A stretch of DNA of 64,000 nt, taken from a gamma proteobacterium HdN1. GTDB taxonomy: Bacteria; Pseudomonadota; Gammaproteobacteria; Pseudomonadales; Ketobacteraceae. The notes beneath the pieces are model-generated. The model worked only from the letters and a program-made list of their open reading frames with translations. It was not told where the DNA came from and ran no database searches. This document shows positions 38,117 through 46,589 of this stretch, piece by piece. A program made the translations under genes and the position numbers. The stretch covers positions 2,082,527 to 2,146,526 of the forward strand of contig FP929140.1 of assembly GCA_000198515.1 (NCBI GenBank). The letters run 5' to 3'. Positions within the stretch are counted from its first letter, which is position 1; each line of letters starts with the position of its first letter.

Positions 38117-39193
38117 TCAAGACACTACGCGTTTCGGCAAAATTTCTTTTAAGCGTTGGCTCATTGTGCGTAATGATTTCTCGGTTGTCGCCCAGTCGAT
38201 GCACGCATCCGTAACAGAAACGCCATATTTGAGCGAACTCAAATCGGGTTGGATTTTCTGTGTACCCCAATTCAGGTGGCTCTCCACCATCAGCCCTACA
38301 ATGGAGTGGTTGCCTTCCAGTATCTGGTTGGTGACATTTTCCATTACCAAAGGCTGCAGGACGGGGTCTTTGTTGGAGTTTGCGTGGCTGCAATCAATCA
38401 TGATCTTGCCAGACACCTTTGCTTTCGCGAGTGCTTTCTCTGCGAGTGCAACGCTGACTGAGTCGTAGTTTGGCTTACCGCTGCCGCCCCGTAATACAAT
38501 ATGGGCGTGGTGATTGCCTCTCGTGTTGATGATGGCGACTTGCCCCGCGTGGTTAATTCCGAGGAAATTGTGTGGGCTCTGCACAGATTGCAGCGCGTTT
38601 ACCGCAACCTCTAAACCGCCATCCGTACCATTCTTGAAGCCAACCGCAGAGGACAGGCCGCTGGCCATTTCGCGGTGAGTTTGAGATTCAGTTGTGCGTG
38701 CACCGATGGCAGACCAGCTGATCAGATCGTGTAGGTACTGGGGAGAGATCGGGTCCAGCGCTTCCGTTGCCAACGGAAGCCCCATTTCCGAGAGTTCCAG
38801 TAGCAGACGCCTCGCAATATGCAGGCCGTCCTGAATTTTGAAGGTGTCGTTCAGGTAGGGGTCGTTGATCAAGCCCTTCCAGCCGGTCGTGGTGCGCGGC
38901 TTCTCAAAATACACGCGCATGATGAGTAGAATTTCGTCTTTGACTTCTTCTGCAAGCGAGGCGAGCCGATGCCCATATTCCTTTGCGGCCTTTACGTCGT
39001 GGATTGAGCAGGGGCCTACAACGACGAAGAGCCGGTGGTCTGTGCCGTCCAATATATTGTTGACCGCTTGGCGGCCACCCAGCACAACGTCGCGAGCCTT
39101 CTCGGAAAGTGGAAGCTCTTCGCGAAGCTGATCCGGTGTGATCAGAATTTCTTGTGAGATGACATTAACGTTATCAATTCTACCCGCGCTCAT
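38117..39193 (-). CDS. 3-deoxy-7-phosphoheptulonate (DAHP) synthase, class I
   Basis: Condenses phosphoenolpyruvate with erythrose 4-phosphate, the first step of the shikimate pathway. Family blocks are complete: VVVGPCSIHDVKAAKEYG, MRVYFEKPRTTTGWKGLIND, SAIGARTTESQTHREMASGL, GFKNGTDGG, VLRGGSGKPNYD and MIDCSHANSNKDP. It is 358 residues, the length of AroF/AroG/AroH. Which aromatic amino acid inhibits it cannot be told safely from sequence. AGGGAGA precedes the ATG. The 146-base upstream spacer contains a GTACT...AGTAC element. Confidence 0.95.
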   Translation of the reverse strand: MSAGRIDNVNVISQEILITPDQLREELPLSEKARDVVLGGRQAVNNILDGTDHRLFVVVGPCSIHDVKAAKEYGHRLASLAEEVKDEILLIMRVYFEKPRTTTGWKGLINDPYLNDTFKIQDGLHIARRLLLELSEMGLPLATEALDPISPQYLHDLISWSAIGARTTESQTHREMASGLSSAVGFKNGTDGGLEVAVNALQSVQSPHNFLGINHAGQVAIINTRGNHHAHIVLRGGSGKPNYDSVSVALAEKALAKAKVSGKIMIDCSHANSNKDPVLQPLVMENVTNQILEGNHSIVGLMVESHLNWGTQKIQPDLSSLKYGVSVTDACIDWATTEKSLRTMSQRLKEILPKRVVS

Positions 39194-39339
39194 TGAGTCT
39201 CCCTATAGACTTGTATCGTAACCGCAGAAGTGTACTGTAACCGAATAGTATGTATGATGAGTACTAAACTAGACAGTACCCAATCGGGTATTGTAAACGC
39301 AGCGGCGTATATTCTCTACCTCTCAACAGGAGCCTTTCA

Positions 39340-40248
39340 GTGCCCGTCACCTTTGATGGAAAACTTGTCGTTGCGGTATCTTCGAGCGCTCTTTTTGATC
39401 TTGGTGATGGGGATCGAATTTTTCAAGAGCAGGGTCTTGGTGCTTATGCCGAGTATCAGATCAAGCACGAGGATGAACCCTTTGGGCCGGGGCAGGCTTT
39501 TCCGCTTGTAGAAAAATTATTGCATATCAATAGCGTGGCAGATGGAAAGGCACGTGTTGAGGTGATTCTGCTCTCGCGAAATTCGGCCGATACCGGCTTG
39601 CGGATTTTCAACTCCATTCAGCGCGCACGCCTCCCGATCACGCGTGCAGCTTTTTGCAATGGACGCAGCCCCTATCCTTATGTAGGCGCGTTTGGCGCGC
39701 ATTTGTTTCTTTCAACCAATGGCGAGGATGTGCGGCGCGCGCTCGCCGCGAATATTGCATCGGCCATGATTTTGCCAGACGGCTCTAGCGCAAACGCGGG
39801 TACTGAGTTGCGGATTGCTTTTGATGGCGATGCGGTGCTTTTTTCTGACGATTCTGAGCGTATTTTTCAGGAAGAAGGCTTGGATTCTTTTATGCGTAAG
39901 GAGAAGGCTGCAGCACACCAGCCGATGCATAGCGGGCCGTTCAAGCCGTTCTTGCAAGCCTTGCATGCGCTGCAACAGGAATTTCCGCTGGATCAGTGCC
40001 CGATCCGCACCGCACTCGTTACAGCTCGTTCGGCTCCTGCGCATGAGCGTGTGGTTCGCACGTTAAGGGATTGGAAAATTCGTATTGATGAATCGCTATT
40101 TTTGGGTGGGCTAGAAAAAGGCGCTTTTCTGAGGGCGTTCGGTGCGGATATATTCTTTGACGATCAGTGGAGCCACTGCAATTCGGCTGCATTACACGGA
40201 GTGCCGAGTGGCCATGTGACGCATGGAGTCGCGAACATTAAGGACTAA
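39340..40248 (+). CDS. 5'-nucleotidase (PF06189 family)
   Basis: Predicted cytosolic 5'-nucleotidase related to the cN-I group. The start is GTG 39340 with AGGAG 7 bases upstream. Landmarks are LVVAVSSSALFDLGDGDRIF, YAEYQIKHEDEPFGPGQAFP, ELRIAFDGDAVLFSDDSERI (HAD-type DxD), GPFKPFLQALHALQ, IRTALVTARSAPAHERVVRT and FLGGLEKGAFLRAFGADIFFDDQ. It is 302 residues, near the usual length. It is divergent from the DAHP synthase gene. It probably hydrolyses nucleoside monophosphates; specificity unknown. Confidence 0.88.
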   Translation: MPVTFDGKLVVAVSSSALFDLGDGDRIFQEQGLGAYAEYQIKHEDEPFGPGQAFPLVEKLLHINSVADGKARVEVILLSRNSADTGLRIFNSIQRARLPITRAAFCNGRSPYPYVGAFGAHLFLSTNGEDVRRALAANIASAMILPDGSSANAGTELRIAFDGDAVLFSDDSERIFQEEGLDSFMRKEKAAAHQPMHSGPFKPFLQALHALQQEFPLDQCPIRTALVTARSAPAHERVVRTLRDWKIRIDESLFLGGLEKGAFLRAFGADIFFDDQWSHCNSAALHGVPSGHVTHGVANIKD

Positions 40249-40265
40249 ACAAGGGAATCATTACA

Positions 40266-40563
40266 ATGTCTATAAAACACGTTTTGCTCGCTATGAGTGT
40301 CGCCGCGATGAGTTATGCAGGGTTGGAAGGATCGGAATGCTGCAAGTGATCGGCAGCAGGCGCAGAGGATTGATCAGATTTATGAGCGCACCAATGTGGT
40401 GGATCCTTCCACTGGCCAAGGATACAAGGTAGACGCGGGCGCCAATCACTATTGGATGAACAATAACGGTGAATACATCAGCACCGATCAATCAGGGTAT
40501 AACCCAAACTTAGACGACAACATGAACAATCAGCGCTGGAAAGAACTTCAAGAGGTGCGTTAA
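40266..40563 (+). pseudogene. Small exported protein gene with an apparent frameshift
   Basis: From ATG 40266 (AAGGGA about 9 bases upstream) the frame encodes a signal peptide, MSIKHVLLAMSVAAMSYA, then stops after GLEGSECCK. In the +1 frame the sequence continues from 40315 as WKDRNAASDRQQAQ through VDPSTGQGYKVDAGANHYWM to RWKELQEVR at 40563. Removing one G from the GGG at 40320-40322 joins them as SYA-GWKDRNAAS, with a sensible signal cleavage site. This points to a one-base insertion or a sequencing error; programmed slippage is less likely. The mature part would be about 80 residues. Function unknown. Confidence 0.65.
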
Positions 40564-40584
40564 CCGACTATCACAGTTAACCGG

Positions 40585-41007
40585 CTACCACTTGACCATA
40601 TTAACGGTCAATGCGCCGTCTACCACCATGTTACCGACGAACGATTGTACGCTGGCTTCGGGAGCAATTTTGAGGGGCTTGAGTTTTACCAGCTCTTTGT
40701 GGCCGGGCTGGAGAGTGAAGTCTACTTGACGAGACGTAAAGGCTGGCGTGTAGCCCTGTTGGACGGTCCAACGGGAGACCGTCGCCTGCACATCCACACT
40801 GTTGGTGTTCACCTTCTGCGTGCTTCCACTCAGGCTCACGCTGAACAGCGGCACCACTGCAGAGCGTGCCCCTTGCACATTGCCAAATGCCGCAGAGTTC
40901 TCAAGTGCCGCAGGGCGTGTGTTCCAGCTGTCGGCTACGGTTGCAGCCTGCGAAGCAAAAGGAAAGGCCAAGCTAACAAAGGTCAAGAGGCGAAGTGTAG
41001 GGTGCAT
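40585..41007 (-). CDS. Hypothetical exported protein
   Basis: A 140-residue protein with a signal peptide (LRLLTFVSLAFPFASQAA, cleavage near residue 22) and a mature domain rich in Ser, Thr and Val that looks beta-stranded (VVPLFSVSLSGSTQKVNTNS, VQSFVGNMVVDGALTVNMVK). There are no cysteines and no motif I recognise. It is convergent with the frameshifted small gene, 22 bases away. The 245-base spacer on its 5' side shows no clear promoter to me. Confidence 0.6.
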   Translation of the reverse strand: MHPTLRLLTFVSLAFPFASQAATVADSWNTRPAALENSAAFGNVQGARSAVVPLFSVSLSGSTQKVNTNSVDVQATVSRWTVQQGYTPAFTSRQVDFTLQPGHKELVKLKPLKIAPEASVQSFVGNMVVDGALTVNMVKW

Positions 41008-41252
41008 AACAGTTGCTCTTTTGTGTTGCAGCAGCGGAATTGATTGTTGTTAGGTAAATCTAGACTGCAACTTGCCAAACAAAAAATGCCAGTTTGAGAA
41101 GTTGTAGATCAGATCAAAGTTTGACCGCGCATCTTCAATATAAAGACTAGATGCTCACAATCCTGTTGTCGATTCGTTCCGTTTTGTATACGGGTGAGCG
41201 TTTTTTGAGCTGTTTGCTATCCTTTATAGAGCTGGATCAAACAAGGTAGCTC

Positions 41253-41768
41253 ATGCTCAAAACCATCCTCTATGCAACCGATCTCGGGCTCTACGGACCG
41301 TTTCTTCTGGAGCACGTTTGTGAGCTGGCACGTTGCCATCAGGCGCAAGTCTACGTGGTGCACGCAATCGAGCCCATCAGCCTGTTTGCAGACGCTCTGC
41401 TTAAGACGTTTGTGCCCGACATGGCCAAATCTGAGTTAGAGCATGGTGGTATTGAATCTGTTCGCGCTGCAATCCGCGTCCAAGTAAAGCGTGCTTTTGA
41501 AGACGACCTTATTGATTTTCAAGAGGACAAGGAATGGATTGCAGATGTTCAAGTGTTGGAAGGTTCGCCCGCCGAGGTGATTCTCAAAGAAGCCGAGCGC
41601 CTGCACGTTGATCTAATTGTTTTAGGTACGCACGCGGGCAACAACGACAGGGGTACAGCCATCGGCTCGGTTGCGAATAAAGTCCTGCAGCTCTCGCGGG
41701 TTCCCGTTTACCTCGTACCCACCCATTCCGTGCGCGGGTATTCCACCTATGGGCAGATCACGCTTTAG
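41253..41768 (+). CDS. Universal stress protein (UspA family)
   Basis: Single-domain USP of 171 residues, longer than the usual 140 to 150. The N-terminus TILYATDLGLYGPFLLEHVC and the segment DLIVLGTHAGNNDRGTAIGS are the family's ATP-site blocks. The usual G-2x-G-9x-G(S/T) pattern is approximated, with the His-Ala pair replacing the common HG or RG. KVLQLSRVPVYLVP closes the fold. It sits alone upstream of cysB with a 140-base gap. Cytoplasmic; partner unknown. Confidence 0.88.
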   Translation: MLKTILYATDLGLYGPFLLEHVCELARCHQAQVYVVHAIEPISLFADALLKTFVPDMAKSELEHGGIESVRAAIRVQVKRAFEDDLIDFQEDKEWIADVQVLEGSPAEVILKEAERLHVDLIVLGTHAGNNDRGTAIGSVANKVLQLSRVPVYLVPTHSVRGYSTYGQITL

Positions 41769-41794
41769 CGTGCAATTCCTTGTTGTTACGCTAA

Positions 41795-42880
<1,086 letters not shown>

Positions 42881-42937
42881 TCTGTCTGCTTGTTAAGCTG
42901 CTTGCGGTGTAAACCGCTTTGCTGTTGTGCGAACGGT

Positions 42938-43249
42938 TTAGCTCCTGTGCAAAAAAAGTTGTTTAAGGCCATCGTCCGACAAGTTCAGTACTTCTTTGGC
43001 GAACTTGAGATATACCGTATAGACCTGTTCGCGGCCATCTTCGAACTCGACCACAAAAAAAGGCGCTTGGCTGACCTGCAAGCGGCTTGCGAGGAGGGTG
43101 CCGGGGCTTAGAGGGTTGTTTTCTTCGGCGACGAGTACTTCATCAATGCGCTTGTGGTGATCGTGCTTTTGCATCAATGCGTCGATTTCTCCGCATTTGC
43201 TGCACCACTCGCCATTTGCCATACGTTTTTTGACCATAATGATTTTCAT
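42938..43249 (-). CDS. Small thioredoxin-fold protein with CxxC motif
   Basis: A 103-residue protein beginning MKIIMVKKRMANGEWCSKCG at ATG 43249, with AGGAGG 4 bases upstream. The single CSKC pair after a beta-strand and the later segment VSQAPFFVVEF (with a proline before a strand) suggest a glutaredoxin- or thioredoxin-like fold. The frame stays open upstream to 43381 but without a ribosome-binding site. It is convergent with cysB and divergent from thrH, a setting I recall from Pseudomonas. Redox partner unknown. Confidence 0.75.
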   Translation of the reverse strand: MKIIMVKKRMANGEWCSKCGEIDALMQKHDHHKRIDEVLVAEENNPLSPGTLLASRLQVSQAPFFVVEFEDGREQVYTVYLKFAKEVLNLSDDGLKQLFLHRS

Positions 43250-43294
43250 GCGCCCTCCTAGGGCCTTACTGGCGCGCGATAAAGAGTCATTGTA

Positions 43295-43344
43295 GCATTG
43301 CGCGGAAGCGCAAAGAGCGGCATTGCAAGGGAGCGCAAAGATCG
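43295..43344 (+). repeat. 25-bp imperfect tandem duplication before thrH
   Basis: Two adjacent 25-base units (43295-43319 and 43320-43344), each beginning GCATTGC and containing AGCGCAAAGA, differ at only a few positions. They lie in the divergent spacer of 201 bases. Confidence 0.8.
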
Positions 43345-43450
43345 TTAGAGTGGCCGCACTTTGTGGGCAGTGTTTGTCCACCTTCGCTCATTTATCTATC
43401 GCGTACACCGACTTGCTGCGCGCCCATTCATCTGCGACGAGGGAAAATTT

Positions 43451-44065
43451 GTGGAAATTGCGTGTCTGGACCTAGAAGGCGTTCTTATCCCTGAAATCTG
43501 GATTAGTTTTGCCGAAAAAACGGGGATCTCCGAACTCAAGCTGACCACACGTGACATTCCCGACTATGACGTGCTCATGAAGCACCGTCTAAAGTTATTG
43601 GATGAACACAAGCTGGGCCTGAACGAAATTCAGGAAGTGATCGCCACCATGAAGCCCTTAGAGGGGGCTCTGGAATTTATCGGCTGGCTCAAAGAAAATT
43701 TCCAGTTTGCCATTCTCTCGGATACCTACTACGAATTCGCTGCGCCTTTCATGAAACAGTTTGGCTGGCCGATGTTGCTGTGCCACAAACTGGATGTAGC
43801 GAACGATGGGCGTATTGTGGACTACAAATTGCGCCAGAAAGATCCGAAGCGCCAGAGTGTAAAAGCCTTCCATAGCTTGAATTATCGCGTGATCGCTGCA
43901 GGGGATTCCTACAACGATACGAGCATGCTTTCAGAAGCAGATGCTGGAATTTTGTTCCATGCACCGGAGAATGTGATCAAAGAGTTTCCGCAGTTTCCTT
44001 CGGTGCATACTTTCGAGGCGCTTAAACAGGAATTTATTAAGGCTTCGGTGCGCGATCTTCGCTAA
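43451..44065 (+). CDS. thrH: Phosphoserine phosphatase / homoserine phosphotransferase ThrH
   Basis: HAD-superfamily enzyme described in Pseudomonas as dephosphorylating phosphoserine and transferring phosphate to homoserine. The start is GTG 43451 with GAGGGA 6 bases upstream, giving EIACLDLEGVLIPEIWISFA; the nucleophile is in DLEG. Further blocks are RDIPDYDVLMKHRL, FAILSDTYYEFAAP, QKDPKRQSVKAF and VIAAGDSYNDTSMLSEA. It is 204 residues. Its 3' end overlaps the convergent pabB gene by 29 bases. Confidence 0.95.
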   Translation: MEIACLDLEGVLIPEIWISFAEKTGISELKLTTRDIPDYDVLMKHRLKLLDEHKLGLNEIQEVIATMKPLEGALEFIGWLKENFQFAILSDTYYEFAAPFMKQFGWPMLLCHKLDVANDGRIVDYKLRQKDPKRQSVKAFHSLNYRVIAAGDSYNDTSMLSEADAGILFHAPENVIKEFPQFPSVHTFEALKQEFIKASVRDLR

Positions 44066-45425
44066 AAAGCTGCATCAACCGGCCGACTTTGTGCAGGGTT
44101 TCCTCGTATTCATCGTGGCAGTTTGAGTCTGCCACGATACCACCGCCGCCCCAACAGTAAAGGCGATTTTGTTCGGCAACTTTTTGTTCGGCAACTTTTT
44201 GTTCGGCAACTAGGCTGCGGATCAATAGGTTGCTTTGCATTCTTCCTAGAATGTCGATGTGCAGCAGGCTTCCGCAATACGCAGAGCGAGGTGCGGCTTC
44301 GACTTCTTGTATTACTTCACAGGCGCGTTTCTTGGGTGCGCCGGTAATGGATCCGCCAGGAAAACAGGATTCGAGCAGATCGATTGCATTCAAGCCCTCA
44401 CGCAGTTCTGCCGTTATGCGGCTGATCATGTGGTGGACGTGCGTAAAGGAATGAATCGCAAAGAGCTCTGGCACGCGAACGCTGCCAAGCGTCGCAACCC
44501 GCGATAAATCGTTGCGAAGTAAATCGACAATCATCAGGTTTTCGGCTTGATCTTTCGTGCTTGTGCGCAGCGCTTCACGCTCTGCAATATCGTCGCTCGG
44601 ATTTGAGCGGCGAGGGCGAGTGCCCTTGATGGGAGACGTTTCAATCTGGCGTCCATTAAGGGCTACGAATTGTTCTGGCGAGAAACTTAGAACCGATCCG
44701 GCAGGATGCGCAACGAATCCACCAAACGGGCTTTGCATCTCGCTTTGAATTTTGGCAAAGGCATGCCAAGGGTTTCCTTGGAAACAGGCGCTAAAACGTT
44801 GCGCGTAATTGGCTTGGTAGATGTCCCCCGCATGAATGTAATCAATCACCTGCTGGTACCCCGCTTGGTAGGCGGCGAAGTCAATGTCAGGCTGAAAATT
44901 AGATACGAGGGAAAATTCAGCGAGTGGAGTATTGGGGGCAGAAGCACTTAATTGCTTGATGACGTGATGCCCGATGTCCTCGTAACGCGCTAGGTAAATG
45001 ACTTCCAGCGTATCTTGGTGCTCGCAAACAATGCAGGGAAAAAAGCCAAGTGAGGCGAGCGGGAAACTCGTCTTGGGTTCGTGTGCTTTTGGCGTTGGCA
45101 AGGCTCTGCCTGCTCCATATCCCAGAAAACCAAACCAGCCGGGGAGCGGCGTGGTTTGATTTGCGCCGCACGCGGAAGAATGTACGGTAATTTTTTGCAA
45201 ATCTTCGGCGGTTTCGCTGCACGACGCCTGATACTGTGCGCGCCAATCGGCCCAGAGCTGTTCAGAACGGCTCGCGTGAAGGTCCAATTGCCTTGTTGGC
45301 GCAACGGCATAGAGGGAGGATCGCCAGCCGGCGCCTTTTAAGTGCACGAAAAGCTGACCGGGGAACGCTTGTAGCAGACGCGGCCCCACTGCAGAAATTC
45401 GGGGCAGCAAAATACGTTTTAGCAT
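44037..45425 (-). CDS. pabB: Aminodeoxychorismate synthase component I
   Basis: Converts chorismate with ammonia to 4-amino-4-deoxychorismate for folate synthesis. The chorismate-binding domain has FSPEQFVALNGRQIETSPIK, where the PIKGT lysine marks PabB rather than TrpE, then HMISRITAELREGLNAIDLL, SCFPGGSITGAPKKRACEVI and GIVADSNCHDEYEETLHK. It is 462 residues. Near residue 420 a VAEQK unit is repeated three times between the strand LLIRSLVAE and RLYCWGGGGI, an unusual insertion in a surface loop. It overlaps thrH. Confidence 0.94.
   Translation of the reverse strand: MLKRILLPRISAVGPRLLQAFPGQLFVHLKGAGWRSSLYAVAPTRQLDLHASRSEQLWADWRAQYQASCSETAEDLQKITVHSSACGANQTTPLPGWFGFLGYGAGRALPTPKAHEPKTSFPLASLGFFPCIVCEHQDTLEVIYLARYEDIGHHVIKQLSASAPNTPLAEFSLVSNFQPDIDFAAYQAGYQQVIDYIHAGDIYQANYAQRFSACFQGNPWHAFAKIQSEMQSPFGGFVAHPAGSVLSFSPEQFVALNGRQIETSPIKGTRPRRSNPSDDIAEREALRTSTKDQAENLMIVDLLRNDLSRVATLGSVRVPELFAIHSFTHVHHMISRITAELREGLNAIDLLESCFPGGSITGAPKKRACEVIQEVEAAPRSAYCGSLLHIDILGRMQSNLLIRSLVAEQKVAEQKVAEQNRLYCWGGGGIVADSNCHDEYEETLHKVGRLMQLFSEDRAPKP
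44166..44210 (-). repeat. In-frame 15-bp triplication inside pabB
   Basis: TTTTGTTCGGCAAC recurs at 44167, 44182 and 44197 with a 15-base period, encoding VAEQK repeats on the minus strand. The period is a multiple of three, so the frame is kept. Confidence 0.92.
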
Positions 45426-45454
45426 GAAAAATTCAGAGTGCTCGATGGATAGAC

Positions 45455-46294
45455 TTAGGCCAGTTTGCGCTTAAGACCGGCAGATTCGAGAATGCGCGTG
45501 GAAATTTCCTCAATGGATGCGTGGGTACTGTTGAGGAAATTGATACCAAATCGCGCATATAAAGCTTCCGCATGACGCACTTCTTCGACACACTGCGTGT
45601 AGGATGAGTAACGTGAATTGGGCTTGCGCTCGTTGCGTATCGCCGCCAGTCGCTCCGGGTCGATGCTCAGGCCAAACAGTTTTTTTCGGTGTGGCTTCAG
45701 TGCTGCGGGCAATTCCAGATCGTCCAGATCGTCTTCGGTCAGCGGATAATTGGCGGCGCAGATGCCAAATTGCAGCGCTAGATAGAGGCAGGTTGGGGTT
45801 TTTCCGGAACGCGATACGCCCACCAAAATCACATCGGCCTTGTCGTAGTGGCGAGTGCGTGCACCATCGTCGTTATCCAAGGCAAAATGTACCGCATCAA
45901 TCCGGATATCGTAGCTCTCTTTGTCGACAATTGCGTGCGATTTTCCCACGGAATAGCTCGATTGAATGCCAAGCTCGCGTTCTAGCGGCTCAAGATAGGT
46001 CGAGAAGACGTCGATGGTAAAGCCGGCGCAACCGCCAATAATCGTACGGATGTTTTTGTCTATAATCGTACCGAACACTAAGGGGCGCGCTTCTTCGGCT
46101 TCGGCGGCGAGGTTGATGCGGTCCACCACGCGGTGTGCTTTTTCGGTGGTATCAACAAAAGGGATTGCGATCTGTTCAAAGTCTATACTGCTAAATTGAG
46201 CCAGCAAACTGTGGCCAAGCGTCTCGGAGGTAATACCGGTGCGGTCAGAGACAAAAAACGCCGTGCGCTTTGGTTTCATGGAGATAACGCTCAT
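45455..46294 (-). CDS. ppsR: PEP synthetase regulatory protein (kinase/pyrophosphorylase, DUF299)
   Basis: Bifunctional ADP-dependent kinase and phosphate-dependent pyrophosphorylase that inactivates and reactivates PEP synthetase. The P-loop is [19 protein letters not shown], followed by [40 protein letters not shown] and [16 protein letters not shown]. The N-terminus aligns from [20 protein letters not shown]. The start is uncertain: ATG 46294 (chosen, 279 residues), ATG 46279 or a TTG at 46339, none with a strong ribosome-binding site. It is divergent from ppsA, its target. Confidence 0.95.
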   Translation of the reverse strand: MSVISMKPKRTAFFVSDRTGITSETLGHSLLAQFSSIDFEQIAIPFVDTTEKAHRVVDRINLAAEAEEARPLVFGTIIDKNIRTIIGGCAGFTIDVFSTYLEPLERELGIQSSYSVGKSHAIVDKESYDIRIDAVHFALDNDDGARTRHYDKADVILVGVSRSGKTPTCLYLALQFGICAANYPLTEDDLDDLELPAALKPHRKKLFGLSIDPERLAAIRNERKPNSRYSSYTQCVEEVRHAEALYARFGINFLNSTHASIEEISTRILESAGLKRKLA

Positions 46295-46361
46295 CAAAAA
46301 AGTGGATAGGAGTAATTTAGCCTGTCTGGGCACTTTCAACGAGTAATTTGTTGGCTCCTCT

Positions 46362-46417
46362 AGTAGAATTAGCGGCCTGTAGCCGCAAGAGTAGAATTAG
46401 CGGCCTGTAGCCGCAAG
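46362..46417 (+). repeat. Perfect 28-bp tandem duplication in the ppsR-ppsA spacer
   Basis: Two identical 28-base units (46362-46389 and 46390-46417), each reading AGTAGAATTAGCGGC at its start, contain the inverted repeat GCGGC-CTGTA-GCCGC. The duplication therefore places two identical small hairpins or operator-like sites in the 295-base divergent promoter region. Confidence 0.92.
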
Positions 46418-46589
46418 CAATCATCAAGCACAAGGTGATACCGCTTGTGGAGACGGCAATGGCGATTTGTCGCTAAGAGACGTTTTAGAACACAACAAGC
46501 CGTCGAGCATCGTCGTTAACCAGGCGACTGTGCTTAAAATGTACCAAAAGTGCAGCATCATTCAACTTGGCAGGGTAGGGAGAACGACC

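Noticed and set aside
39194-39339. Possible LexA box before the 5'-nucleotidase gene
   Set aside because: CTGTAACCGAATAG lacks the matching CAG at the required spacing of a CTG-N10-CAG site.
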